A stretch of 64,000 nt of DNA, taken from Linanthus parryae. Its lineage: Eukaryota; Streptophyta; Magnoliopsida; Ericales; Polemoniaceae. The notes below the pieces were generated by a model that saw nothing but the letters and a program-made list of their open reading frames with translations, was not told the origin of the DNA and ran no database searches. The stretch spans positions 69,906,127 through 69,970,126 of the forward strand of contig JALGPY010000006.1 of the NCBI GenBank assembly GCA_023055425.1, read 5' to 3'. Position numbers and translations under genes: made by a program. Below, piece after piece: positions 46,753 through 57,769 of the stretch (positions are counted from its first letter, which is position 1; each line of letters begins with the position of its first letter).

Positions 46753-47657
46753 GATAGACCTTTCACCTTTCGTTTCATGGACTTAGGAACTTATTGAATA
46801 ATTCATAGCTCTAGTTGTACTCGATGGAGTGATTGAATTGGTGCTGTGCTATTGATTGAGTAACGCTGTACTCCTAGATCATTGAGGCATATTTTGTATA
46901 TCCCAATTCGAGATTTTTTCTTCAAATCTACGATGGGATTTTAAGAATGCTTTAATTCACTGTCTAAACTATTTGCAGATTCATGGGGAGTATTGTTTCA
47001 ACCTGTGCAAATGCAGAGATCAGGAACCTCCTGAAAAACTGCAACTGTAAGTTTGCTTTCCATTCACCAGTTACTGTTGTTTGCTGAAGTTGTTCTGTTA
47101 TATATAAAGATGCAATGGAATGACTTTTGAAAACCTGAGTGATAGTTTTGTCTTATGGGTTGGTATCACATGTATAACATTGCTCACAACTGTTTGGTGT
47201 ATGAATAGGATATTCTGAAACCCTACAAACTTCTGGGGATCTTCGATGAGGCCTTTCAGTTGTACAGCACGAGTCCTCTGAGGACAGCACCACGGCAGGG
47301 TTTGATGTGCTCACGGAACCACATTATTAATTAATCTGGACCATTTGATAGAGATCCTGACAAATGGGAGGATCCCGAAAGATTCATGACAGAGGTACAA
47401 ATGAGGAAGTTCAGGGTCAAAATAAGTTGATTTGTTCCTTGTCTTCCTCTTATAGATCTGTGAACGGGAGATACGGGTGCACGTACCACAGTAAAGGCAG
47501 ATAAACAGTAGTCTTTCATACCGCAATTCAACCCATTTCTTCCCTCCTCTTCCCATTCCAGCCATTGCTCCCTTCATCAGGGGTTAATGGGGTGGCATTG
47601 AGGCTCGGGTTCTAAGAAAATCCCCTTTCCCTCTGATTCTTGGAGTGCACCTGCACC
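46753..47657. other. Flank with exon-like remnants
   Basis: Contains the exon-like blocks listed for the duplicated upstream segment. Beyond 47290 no structure is recognised apart from a short P450-like reading at 47340-47395 that was not accepted. Confidence 0.4.
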
Positions 47658-47857
47658 TGTAATGCCCCAAAATCCCGAGATTTATTCTATGATGAAGTAA
47701 TTAATAACCACATCGACTCGGCTAGTACCATCTGCCTATCAGCACTGCTGGTACGAAATACAAATCTAATCTCATCTAATGGAACCAATAATTTAATTAA
47801 TAAAATCATTTTAGTCGATACATGACTCAGATTAAATTGTATTGATTTTATAAAATA

Positions 47858-48534
47858 CATTAAAACCTCCATAAATTAATAATGCTGGGACCGGGGTATT
47901 TTATTAATTTAACGAGATATTATTATATCGATAAATTAATAATTTATTAATTTAAAGAGATTGTATGTATGATCTTTAAATTTTGAGGTGCAATGTACTA
48001 GTTACAATGTATATTAGTTAAAAACAAACCAGTTTTATCCTTATTAAATGGATGTGAATCACTTCCTAGATTATCCTAGTGAAAGTAATTAATATTACAA
48101 GGTTCGAAGTCTTGAACAAATTGTGGCGGATACTATTCAAAATCCGGTCGATGGCATTGTAACCGGTCACTCGGAAAGAAGCATTGCAAGCGGCAACAAC
48201 TCTTCACAACTTGTAATACGAGAAGACAATGCCCCAACTCTTAAGTGCCATGAGGAGATTTAAAGACGAACTCAGGATAGATCTGAAGTCCAACAAAAAA
48301 TAAGTGACTATAGATTCATTTCTCCAATATTAGAATTTGGAATATTTTAGTGACTATCAATTTATAGTTTCGTCGGGACCCATATATATACACTGGGATT
48401 TCAAAAAATTTATTATCTTATTATTTTATCGATTGGGATCGATTATTATACTGGTCCCAAGTTGGGATTGGAAACATTATTAATTTTATCGAAGTTATTA
48501 ATTTATCGAGTATTAATTTATAGAGGTTTTATTG
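47858..48534 (+). mobile_element. pogo/Emigrant-like transposon derivative (677 bp)
   Basis: Inverted ends CATTAAAACCTCCATAAATT and (reversed) CAATAAAACCTCTATAAATT, flanked by TA on both sides (47856-47857, 48535-48536). The ends match the Emigrant/Lemi family of plant pogo-like elements as I remember it. The interior holds a short degenerate reading at 48179-48335 that resembles the C-terminus of a pogo-like transposase. Confidence 0.75.
48179..48335 (+). pseudogene. Remnant of a pogo-like transposase C-terminus
   Basis: In one frame the sequence reads EALQAATTLHNL, a stop, then MPQLLSAMRRFKDELRIDL, a stop, then VTIDSFL. Plant pogo/jerky-like transposases end with a similar helix followed by an I-T-I-D-S-F-type tail (from memory). 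It lies about 200 bp from the right end of the MITE, the place expected for the 3' end of a transposase gene. Two stops make it non-functional. Confidence 0.45.
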
Positions 48535-49179
48535 TAGTGTTTAGAAATAATTGGTTACATACATTCAAATAACATGCCTCTAAATAAATCTAATAAATCG
48601 ATCACTTCGATTCTACCGTCCGATCTTTCCTCCGTACTTGAAAGTCTGTAGGCATTGAGCTCTCGCCCTATATATTGTTACCACAACAGTAAGGTGAAAT
48701 GCAATAGACGATATAATTAAAACAGGTTAAACGTAATATCACATATCACGTAATAATCAAGTAGCATCACATAGAATTCGAGTACATGAACCGATAATAA
48801 CAACAATAAACGGTTCGACATATATTTAAAACGGAGCTTGCTCGTATACCGTAAGAGATAATAGGATGACATGCTGCATAACCCCTACCTCAATTTTGAA
48901 GAGATGGAAATAATGAATATCTCTAAACGGCATCCAAATCAAGCTCTCTCTCCAATATATATGGCTAGCTTCTCACTACCGGATGTCTAATATCTAATAA
49001 AAATAATAGCATGTCGAAACGGGACTCAAATTGGATATGAACCGATCAAAACAATAATACTAGTGGGTTTACTTGGGTGGCTCCGCCCCTGCCTTTAGAC
49101 CTATCCCACTTCAGCGTAGAAGCATTGTTGGGGTTGACTTTCAGATAACTCTGTTTCATATGTATGTATCTTGTTGGAG

Positions 49180-49250
<71 letters not shown>
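49180..49250. repeat. (TA)n microsatellite
   Basis: About 35 TA units. Confidence 0.95.
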
Positions 49251-49253
<3 letters not shown>

Positions 49254-49590
49254 CTACAGTTGTGTTATTCTAGGATGATGTATGGGAAACCTACAACCTT
49301 TTTGCTCAAATGCCACAATGGAAATGAACATTTTTCTAATTAGAATGGACCCAAAAATGTAAATGTCATTGCTCGTACAAAAATTTGGTTATGCTACATT
49401 GAGAGGGTGATTAGTTCGTGAAATTCTGTATAAAATGTCATTGTACTGTATAGTAATCAGCTGTACAGGTTTCTGTTGAAGTTGTATGTACCAGCTTAAT
49501 ACAGAGCGACAACTACGGTTAATATGGATTGCAAGTGTGATTAGAACCATATTTTGCTGCATCCATCAGTGAACTTGCTTCTGCGTTATA
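49251..49590. other. Intergenic DNA
   Basis: No feature recognised. Confidence 0.4.
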
Positions 49591-49743
49591 CTCCCTCCGT
49601 GGGAATCACATTATTGAAACACGAGAAAGTGGGAGTATTCAAGTAAATGCCAAAACAAAAAGGTAGTGAAAGTTTAATGATTACATGTCCCCCTTAAATA
49701 GTTGGATTCCTCGAACTGGACTAATGTTATAGGATTGAGGGAG
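49591..49743. mobile_element. Degenerate Stowaway-like MITE
   Basis: Starts CTCCCTCCGTGGGAATCACA after TA and ends with the inverse-type GGATTGAGGGAG. The end motif matches Stowaway consensus ends; internal pairing is weak and the right TA has become CA. Confidence 0.55.
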
Positions 49744-50002
49744 CATGTGTTTGGAACCCTATTGTGGATAAAAATGGTAAATGCGCGATCCATTCTTTTT
49801 CAGAAGCAGTTCATCCGAAATCCCTAACCAATCTTCATATAATAAAAAAGACTCACAACTAGTACTGACTATCTCTTCCTTCATCGAAGAATCTGTCAAC
49901 TGATGATGAACAATTCTTAGTGACATAAAAAGTTTCTAGCACACAAGTAACACTATTCGTCATCACAGTAGACTAGTCTTGTAAAAACCATCATTTTTAA
50001 AT

Positions 50003-51510
50003 AGGTAAAAGACAAAATGCACCCTCCTTAAATTGGGTATATACAAAAACAACCTCATTGTTTTGGGCTATACAAAAACCACCCCTGTCACTGTTAAAAG
50101 CTGACGGAGTCTTAACGGAAGGGACAAAAGACATATTTGCCCTAATAATGAAAAAAAATTACACACTATTTAATCATTTCTCCTCATCCCCTTCCCATTT
50201 CTTCTAACCCTATTCTCTTCCTCCAGTTCAACTCCCAACCCAGGAGAAACAGGCTCAGAATCACCGGAGCCGCCAAACCACCAATCGCAATCCCAACCAC
50301 CCGACGAACTCGTCGGCGACGAGGACGACGTCGATGAGTTATTATCTGATGAAGATCTGGTAGGTGGCGGCGGAGATCTCGAAATTCCCGGCGGCGACGG
50401 CGGAGGAGTCACCGGTGTGTTCGAAGACACCCAGATGGTGGCGACGGCGATGAAGCCGATGGGCTGGTGGGTCAGTCTTCCCCAAATTTCTTCCTCTATT
50501 TGCCTCTCTCTCTCTCTCCCTCTCGGTTCAGTGGTTGGAAGTAGAAGATGCAGAGGGTTGGAAGTCGGAGCTGGTGATTGGCGGTTCAGGGGTTGTCGGA
50601 GATTTGGCAGACGAGACACTATCAACACCAGTAGTCCCTCCATGCTCCACCGTCACTTCAATGATTTCCATCAAAACTTCCATAGCAGTAATGGTGGTTT
50701 GTTTAAACAACCCCTTCTTGATCTGGGAAATAGAAAACAAAAAAATAAATCCATCATCTGTGTCTAATGGACCATCCACATCGGGGCTTAGGGTTCAACT
50801 CTTTGTGACCGTTTTCCCCCTATTGTTGTGATTTTGGGTTTTCACTAGAGATCAATTTTGAAATTTTGTCAACTAATTCAGGGTCTCAATTTGGGAGGAG
50901 AAAACTCTGGAATAATTTCGGGGCTAGTGGTGGTATATTCAGAGCAACTCCCCTTCCTCTTGAGGAAACTCTGTTCCGGTGTTTAGAGATATCCTCTCTT
51001 CTGCTACTACAATTTGGTAATGTTTGGGGTTGAATTAAACTGGGCTTCCTAATGCCATTGTTTCTGTGAAATCTATGGGTATGAGTTAGTTAGCGAGCAA
51101 TTAAATGATAGAGAGAGGAGATTTGGAAGAGGGTTGGAAGTCCGAGTTTGTGAATCAGTGGTTGTGGTGGCGGTGGTGGTAGTGGTTGTGGTTGAGGTGG
51201 TGGTGGTGGTGGTTGTGGTTGTGTTAGTGGTGGTGGTTGTGGTGGTGGTGGTGATGTGGTGGTGGTGGAGGTGGTGGCCAAGAACTCCAAGAACACTTGG
51301 AACTCCTAGAACCAAATTAACACAAAAATACAAATAAGGGCAAATTGGTCATAAAAAAGTCAGATTGCACCCCCCTCTCAACTAACATTAACAGAAGGGT
51401 GGCATTTGTCCAACGTCCGTCACTGAGAGGGGTGGTTTTTGTATATCCCCAAACAATGAGGTTGTTTTTGTATATAACCAATCTAAGGAGGGTGCATTTT
51501 GTCTTTTACC
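50003..51510. mobile_element. Element H2: Mutator-like non-autonomous TIR element (1508 bp)
   Basis: Inverted ends of about 85 bp are nearly identical (AGGTAAAAGACAAAATGCAC at left; further paired blocks ATATACAAAAACAACCTCAT and CAAAAACCACCCCT). Flanks TTTTTAAAT (49994-50002) and TTTTTAAAC (51511-51519) match at 8 of 9. The interior shows gene-like GC-rich sequence and a GGT-rich block at 51160-51270, followed by CCAAGAACTCCAAGAACAC as in H1. Overlapping ORFs on both strands (50170-50831) have low-complexity content, so I do not call a gene. Sequence captured from a host gene is possible. Confidence 0.85.
51160..51270. repeat. GGT/GTG-rich imperfect repeat in H2
   Basis: Degenerate TGGTGG units; the counterpart in H1 is the shorter GGTGGTGATTTGGTGGTAG block next to the CTT array. 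Confidence 0.8.
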
Positions 51511-51527
51511 TTTTTAAACTTGTTGCC

Positions 51528-52230
51528 CCGAATTTTTTACTCATATAGGTCTGTTTTGGCCGCAAAATTCCGGAATAATCCCCATCATGGGCAAATTATC
51601 GAAATAGGCTCATTAAGAAACCGACTGTTGGAGTATTGGTCCAACAACTCAATAGAAACCGAGAGTCCTAATACATGTTTTATTTGAAAAAATCGGTAAT
51701 TCATGTATTGGATTTGAACTTAAATATTCAAATCCAGACCCTCTTCTCTTTTTCCACGACTCTCCACATTACATCCCTCTCTGTTTTCTGTAATAGCTGC
51801 AGAAAAATTCCGGTGACCTCACCCTCATAACCAAGGTGTCTCTCTCTCCCCCTCTCTTTATCTCCTTCTCTCCTCCCAAATCCTTATATTCAGATCCTTA
51901 ATTTTGCAGTCTGTCTCTATGCATCCGTCTCTCTGTGTTACCCTCCAAATGGAATTGGTTTTTAAACGAACGTGAATTCGATGGGGCTTTCAGAACTGTA
52001 GAACCGAGACTAAATACATCAGTTTTAACTAAAACCGACAGACTTGGTTTCTATTCAGTTGTTGGGAAGAAAAAAACGAGACTTGGAGTCTCAGTTTTGA
52101 CCCCCAAAACAGATTCTCCAAGTCATGGTTTCTAAGCGAGCCTATTTCAGTATTTTGCCCCAGATGGGGATTATTTCTGGTTTTTTCGGCCCAGCCATGT
52201 CTATATGAGTGAAAAATTCTTGTAACCCCT
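51528..52230. mobile_element. Non-autonomous TIR element I (about 700 bp)
   Basis: Long inverted ends pair over about 100 bp: GAATTTTTTACTCATATAG at left against the reverse of CTATATGAGTGAAAAATTC at right, then GGAATAATCCCCATCATGGG against GAAATAATCCCCATCTGGGG, then ATCGAAATAGGCTC. It sits next to H2's right duplication. Neither exact ends nor a target duplication could be fixed. The interior has a pyrimidine-rich stretch and no gene. Confidence 0.65.
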
Positions 52231-52329
52231 GCCTAGACGTGTTCCAAACACACCTTTATGGCTCCTCAAGATATTGTTTGAGTCAATAAAACACGAGACA
52301 CGATTTCCATTGTTGTCCTTGACTGTTGA

Positions 52330-53185
52330 CACTTGACAGACTGCCAACTTAATTATGCACATCGCGCCTCCTCCACTTCAGGTGATGGAGATGATAGGCG
52401 TAGGTCAGGCAGGAATTGCAACTCTGTTAGCCCTCGATGTGTTCCTGTGATTACTTCCAGTGCCAGCACACTGAAGGTATACACGTCACACTTCTCAGTT
52501 ACCTGCATAGTGAATTCAAGTTATGCAGAAAAAAAAATCTTATTTGTCTTTTAAGCTGTTAAAAATACTTGGAATTAAGTATGTGAAAGACTATCACAAA
52601 ATTAGAATGATGGTTTACCTGGTCCCCAATAGCCATAGGTGCCTGCAAATGCACTCTAATTAGATGAATCCTGCTTCAGATGTTTCGCAGTGGCGAAGTC
52701 AAAATCCGTGGCCTCGTGAGCCTCATTGACCAAACTATTCTTGCTTGATGTGTCACAGTGAACAATTGGCGGTAATCAATTATGGTGCATGTATGACAAG
52801 GCATGCGCAACATCCTTAATAGCTTTCACCCTCTTTAGCCAATCAAATTCCTTTGTTGTTTCATCTTGTCCCAATATCATGTCAAATATACCTCTTTCTA
52901 AGTAATCGTACACCGAGAGAGAGTGTTTGGAGTGGGAGCCATGCCCGAATTTTTTTCACTATGTTCCGATGCATGATCCTCATTAAGGCCCTTATCTCGT
53001 TCAGTAAGACTGCTCGGTCACCCGCATCTTGGAAGAGATGAAGCTTCTTGACAGCCACTATATCTGCTGACGGAAGTGTCACCTTGTATGCAAACACCCA
53101 TACGTGTAGAAGTGCTGGACCAAGAGGAAGTGCGAATGATAGAGAAACCTCCCTTTGCTGATCTTGTTTTGTAGATGCAGGGGCA
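52330..53185 (-). pseudogene. LRR receptor-like kinase fragment (copy 3), kinase part only
   Basis: Minus-strand kinase sequence like the two copies to the left: DIVAVKKLHLFQDAGDRAVL and MHRNIVKK at 53097-52930, degenerate catalytic-loop and activation-segment sequence near 52780-52620, and the exon 2 counterpart with TEKCDVYTFSVLALEVITGT near 52505-52430. The glycine loop and membrane span are deleted: juxtamembrane-like sequence joins directly to the residue before VAVKK. The upstream LRR part is cut off at 53185 by element D and should lie right of the insertion stack, outside the window. GGGCA at 53181-53185 is the expected target duplication of D. Confidence 0.82.
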
Positions 53186-53560
53186 TGTTGAACAGAACCT
53201 CACTCACAAGTGCAAAAACAGAATAAGAGGAAGGAGAGAAGTTAAATGAGCTACTGAATTTTACACAGGACAAGTGAAGATGCAAAATGGAATGATATTA
53301 TTTGCTGAAAAAGAACCTCCTTATATAGGCTACACAAATAACTACTTGTCCTATTTTTATGCAATTAACTACTCCAGTAAATCAGCCCCTAGAATATCTG
53401 TAAAGAATAGGAAATCTAAAATTGAATATTAAACACTAGCATTTACTGACTGCCAAAGACTAGCTAACTTAGTTGAACTAATTGCTGAAAACTAGCTAAC
53501 TTATTAAATAAATAAAATCATTTTTAAACGTGATAAAAATCTGGTGTTGTATCTTTAACA
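53186..53560 (-). repeat. 3' LTR of element D (375 bp)
   Basis: On the minus strand it starts TGTTAAAGATACAAC just after the purine tract TTGAGGGGGCG (53561-53571) and ends CTGTTCAACA. TATATAAGG at 53327-53319 is the likely core promoter. GGGCA on its outer side is the presumed target duplication. Confidence 0.8.
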
Positions 53561-56560
53561 CGCCCCCTCAACACCAGCTGCCCCCTTTTCATCATTCCAA
53601 GCTGCTGACCAAAAACATCAACCTTGCTGCCACTCAATCCTTTCGTGAACACATCAGCTATCTGGTACCTCGTGTCGACATGTTCAAATCCAATCTCCTC
53701 TTGTAGAACTTTCTCCCTAATAAAATGATAATGCACTTCAACATGTTTAGTTCTTGCGTGAAACACAGGATTCTCAACCAAGCGTATAGCTGACAGATTA
53801 TCACAATACAAAGGAATAGCGTAATATACTGATTGACGCAGATCCTTTAACAGCTGTATGAGCCAAGTACTCTCTTGTGCTGCCATTACCGCTGCGCGGT
53901 ACTCTACCTATGGTGTTGACAGAGATACCATTGGCTGCCTTTTGCTGCACCACGAAATAGCTGCAGATCCAAGCATAAAAACATACCCAGTGGTAAAGTG
54001 TCGAGTGTCACAATCAGCTGCATAGTCAGCATCACAGTAACCTGCTAGCTTGTACTCTCCACCTCTTTTGTACAAGATTCCATGGGCAAGTGTACACTTC
54101 ACATATCTTAAAATTCGACGAACTGCATCTAGATGAGGCTTCTTTGGATCTTGCATGTACCGACTCATCACGCCGAATGCAAATGAAATATCGGGTCGGG
54201 TTAGAGTCAAGTAGATTAGACTACCAACCAATTGTCTGTACATTGCTGCATCTTTCAAAATGTTCCCTTCTTGAGCGCAAAATTTAGCATTTGGCTCCAT
54301 CGGAGTTGAAATTGGCTTGCATTCAAGCATTCCAAACTTCTTCAATAAATCGCTGGAATATTTCTGCTGGTGGAGAAATATTCCTTCTTGAGTGCGATCA
54401 ATCTCAAGACCAAGAAAGTGTTTGAGCTCTCCGAGTTCTTTCATGTGAAAACGAATTGATAGGTTCTCCTTCGTTCGTCGAATGTTACTGGAAATTCAGC
54501 AATCTTACCATACCATGCCCGTGGAGCTTGTTTTAATCCATAAAGCGCCTTTCGTAGCTTACCACGCCCGTGGAGCTTGCTTTAATCATAAAGCGCCTTT
54601 CGTAGCTTACACACATACTATGGATGATCAACACTTTGGAAACCCAGAGGTTGATTCATATAGATTTCCCGATCCAACTCTCCATGGAGAAACGCATTCT
54701 TCACGTCCATTTGCCACAAGTCCCAACCTTTGCTCGCTGCAAGTGCAAGTAAAACACGCACAGTTGTAAGCTTTGCAACTGGACTAAACGTTTCATCATA
54801 GTCCAATCCATATTGCTGAGAGAACCTTCGAGCAACCAGACGAGCCTTGTATCTCTCAGTTAATCCATCTGTGTGACGCTTTATCTTGTAAACCCATCTG
54901 TACGAAATAGGTTTCACATCTCTTGGTTTAGGCACTAGCTCCCAAGTCTGATTGCTTTCTAATGCAGCGATCTCTTCTTTCCTGGTTGTATTCCACTCGA
55001 TATCTTCAAATGCTTCCTTAAATGTCTCCGGTTCTTTGTTGCCCATTTCTTCTACTATGGCAGCGTTGGCATATCTGGAATTCTGCTTGGCATATCTGGG
55101 ATTTTGCTTTCGAATTCTTATTGATCGTCTTAGTGGATCTAGCCCGTCTACTTCACTAGGATCATATGGCATTGGTTGCTCATATACAGCTGTCTTCCAA
55201 GGCGTTTGGGTTGTGCCTTCTTTGCCAAAATCTCCATCATCTTCATCTTCAATTTCTCCCACAGTTAGGTGGATTTGAGTAGATTGCAAATCATCCTTCA
55301 ATGCCACCGAGTCTGGTAATTTCTCCTTTTATGGGCACCACCATGAAGAAGCATCATCAAACACTACATTCCGTGATGTGTAATACTTGCCACTGGTTGG
55401 ATCACAACATTTCCACCCTTTTCTTTGAGTGTCATAACCTACAAAAATGCAGCGAATAGCTTTCTTGTCCATCTTGCTACGTAAATGGTCAGGAACAAAT
55501 ACATAGCATACACATTCGAAAAATGGAAAAGAGCTAACTGTAGGCCTCATTTTCCACAATTTTTCGAAAGGGGAAAGGAATCCTAACCTTTGTTGAGGGA
55601 GCTTATTGATCACAAAGGCTGCAGTTTTCATTGCTTCAGCCCAAAATCATCCTGGCATAGATTTTGCGTGAAGCATACTTAGACAGATTTCTCCAAGATG
55701 TTGATTCTTCCTTTCTGCTACACCATTTTGCTGCGGGGTGCTGGCACATGTAAACTGATGGCTATTTGACAATTTTGGAGGAAATCTTCAAACTCATCCG
55801 AGCTATACTCTACCCCATTGTCAGTGCGTAAACATCAAATTTCTTGCCAATATTTGCTTCAGCCATTCTTTTGAACTCTTTAAACTTCGTAAGAGTTTCT
55901 GACTTCTCTTTCATGAAGTACACCCAAACATACCTAGAGAAGTCATCAATAAACTTTGCCATATACCTCATCCCTCCGATAGAGACTTGCTTAACTGGTC
56001 CAAACACATCAGAGTGAATTAGGTCTAATGGCTCTTTTGCTCTAAATTTAGACTCTTCATATGGTAATTGATGAGCTTTACCATATTGGCATCCCGCACA
56101 GACCGAGTCTGTTTTTACTTCAAGATGAGGTAGTCCTTTCAACATTGACTTCTTCATCATCACATTTAGCAGCTTGGAGTAGCTAACATTACTTAACCAC
56201 ATATGCCATAAGTCTGCGGTCTCGTTCTTCCTCGTCTTATGCACATAAGCCGCTTCTGCCGACATTACATAAACTGAGTCTAGTCTTTCACCCTTCATCA
56301 GCGGATCCTTCGTAATCTCAAGATCAGGAAAGACCTTCACATCTTGCGGGCCAAATAGAACAAAATGCCCCAATGATGTTAGTTGTGCAAATGAGAGAAG
56401 ATTTTTCTTTATACCAGGGATGTGATGACATTTTCTAGTGACACTTCATTACTACATTGAGGGGAGACAACAACATTACCGACATGAGCTATAGGTAACT
56501 TGGAGTTGTTGGCTGTAACAACAACCCGACTGATAATCTGACAAATTCTGCAACTTTTCC
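53524..56560 (-). pseudogene. Element D pol: protease end, integrase, reverse transcriptase, RNase H; broken
   Basis: Reading leftward: protease tail and GAG-pre-integrase ([22 protein letters not shown]) at 56540-56070; integrase core ([16 protein letters not shown]) to about 55810, with a frameshift before the D-N-G-V-E-type motif; integrase C-terminal part at 55631-55329; reverse transcriptase N-part (QMDVKNAFLHGEL) at 55307-54618. Then comes a 49/48-bp tandem duplication over the [15 protein letters not shown] motif (54608-54512) and a deletion that removes YVDD. The remaining thumb and RNase H are at 54444-53908 and 53886-53524 (CDNLSAIRL, HYHFIREKV, DVFTKGL). It cannot encode an active reverse transcriptase. 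Confidence 0.88.
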
Positions 56561-56571
56561 TTGTCACCTGT

Positions 56572-57690
56572 TGTAATACCCCGTTTAATTTTGAAGGCTA
56601 AATAGATAATTGAGGCGTAAAATTTAATTTTTACTGCGAGTGACGAGTTGGATTATTTATGAGTTCAAAATATACTCGGGAAGTTCATATAATAACACTA
56701 TAGAAAATGATATTTTTATTGCGTATTCTATTTAGCATTTTATGTAGTTTATTTATATATACCATAGTGTGTACCCAACCCACTAGATTGGCCAACCCAT
56801 TTGGTACTCCTAGAACACTCTAGCTTAACTAGTAGAAGAAAAAACAAATGGCAAGGTCGGTTGAAGGAAGATGACTTCTCCAAGTCATCAATTCATTATT
56901 TAATTCTCTCTCTCTCATTTGTTTCTCTCACACCAAAACACATCAGAACAAACTTTCTCCTCTCTCTCTCATCACACCCACGGGCAAAACAAAACACCAC
57001 CACCACCGTACCTCCATCACCACCACAGCCACCTCCTCCTCATCTCTCCCTCTCCTCTCCCTCTCTGCCACACACAACCAGCAGCAGCAGCTCTTGCCGC
57101 CGAGGAGGCCGCCAACCACTCCGGCGAACCAACCCGGCGGGAAACCACCGCCATATCTCTCTGCCTTCTCTCTCCCACTCTCTTTTGGACCCCTGAGCCT
57201 CCTCCTCCCTTAGCTGCGACCCAAGTACGAGAAGTTCAGCAGCAGCTGGCTGCAGAACACCCCTAACCACCACCATCGCCGCTGGGCACCATTATTTCGG
57301 CGAGAAGCTCAACCGAGCTAACCGGAGCGACCCACTCTCTCCCGTTGGTACAAAACTACTCCTGGAGGTCCGAGGTGTGCATTAGAAACATCAAACAGAA
57401 CCAAGAACGTCGGATTCATCGTCGATGTTCATCCCCGCCGACCACCACCTTTGGAGACGAGACCCGCTCCGTTTCTTGAGCATTTCGCGCGATTTTTCGC
57501 GTAGGTGAGTCCTAAATCACCCTCTAGTTCATTTCCAATCATCAAAATCTCATCTTGTTAGCTCTAACACGAATCGGTTATGTTGGTTGAAGTTTTATGC
57601 TGTGTTCATAAAGGGGGGTTGTTTATGTAGTTTCTGAAAAGTTGAGGGTGAGTAGTGCACTGCATGTATAGTTTCTGAAAAGTTGGGGTG
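56572..57690 (+). repeat. 5' LTR and leader of element E, inner border unclear
   Basis: From TGTAATACC the sequence runs through a pyrimidine-rich, exon-like stretch (56890-57200, CTCTCT and CCACC-rich), common in Tekay-type LTRs, to AT-rich DNA before gag. No primer binding site was found, so it is either lost or mutated. The ORFs over 56801-57276 are composition artefacts. Confidence 0.5.
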
Positions 57691-57769
57691 ATTTGTGTAT
57701 AATATGAAACTGCATATAATATATATAATTAAAAATGTGATTTTTGGATTAATATTATATCCTAATATT

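Larger units (their letters stand above)
44270..47290. other. Second copy of the kinase upstream segment, expanded by insertions
   Basis: Matches 33860-34727 in the same order: regulatory-like block at 44411-44505, exon-like block at 46970-47050 (CAG|ATTCATGGGGAGTATTG...AACT|GTAAGT) and second exon-like block at 47205-47275. The hAT element F accounts for most of the extra length between blocks. Confidence 0.6.
47658..48900 (+). repeat. Possible gypsy LTR remnant interrupted by a MITE
   Basis: TGTAATGCCCCAAAATCCCG at 47658 resembles the start of plant gypsy LTRs (compare TGTAATACCCCG of element E), and AT-rich sequence with similar character resumes after the MITE at 48534. No partner LTR or target duplication is visible, so the right limit is arbitrary. 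Confidence 0.3.
53186..56571 (-). mobile_element. Element D: Ty1/copia retrotransposon, truncated by element E
   Basis: A minus-strand copia element. Its 3' LTR is at 53186-53560, the pol gene reads leftward from about 56560 to 53561, and element E begins at 56572 within the protease region. The gag, 5' LTR and second GGGCA duplication must lie beyond the window if still present. Pol is badly decayed, with stops, frameshifts and loss of the reverse transcriptase active site. Confidence 0.88.

Noticed and set aside
47338..47395. Reading FDRDPDKWEDPERF resembling a cytochrome P450 motif
   Set aside because: Too short, with no heme-binding cysteine motif or other P450 sequence nearby.
50170..50831. 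ORFs of 80-157 codons inside H2
   Set aside because: Pro/Ser/Thr-rich readings open on both strands; possible captured sequence but no recognisable protein.
56801..57276. ORFs of 78-131 codons before element E gag
   Set aside because: CT- and CCACC-rich sequence of the LTR/leader, with both strands open.
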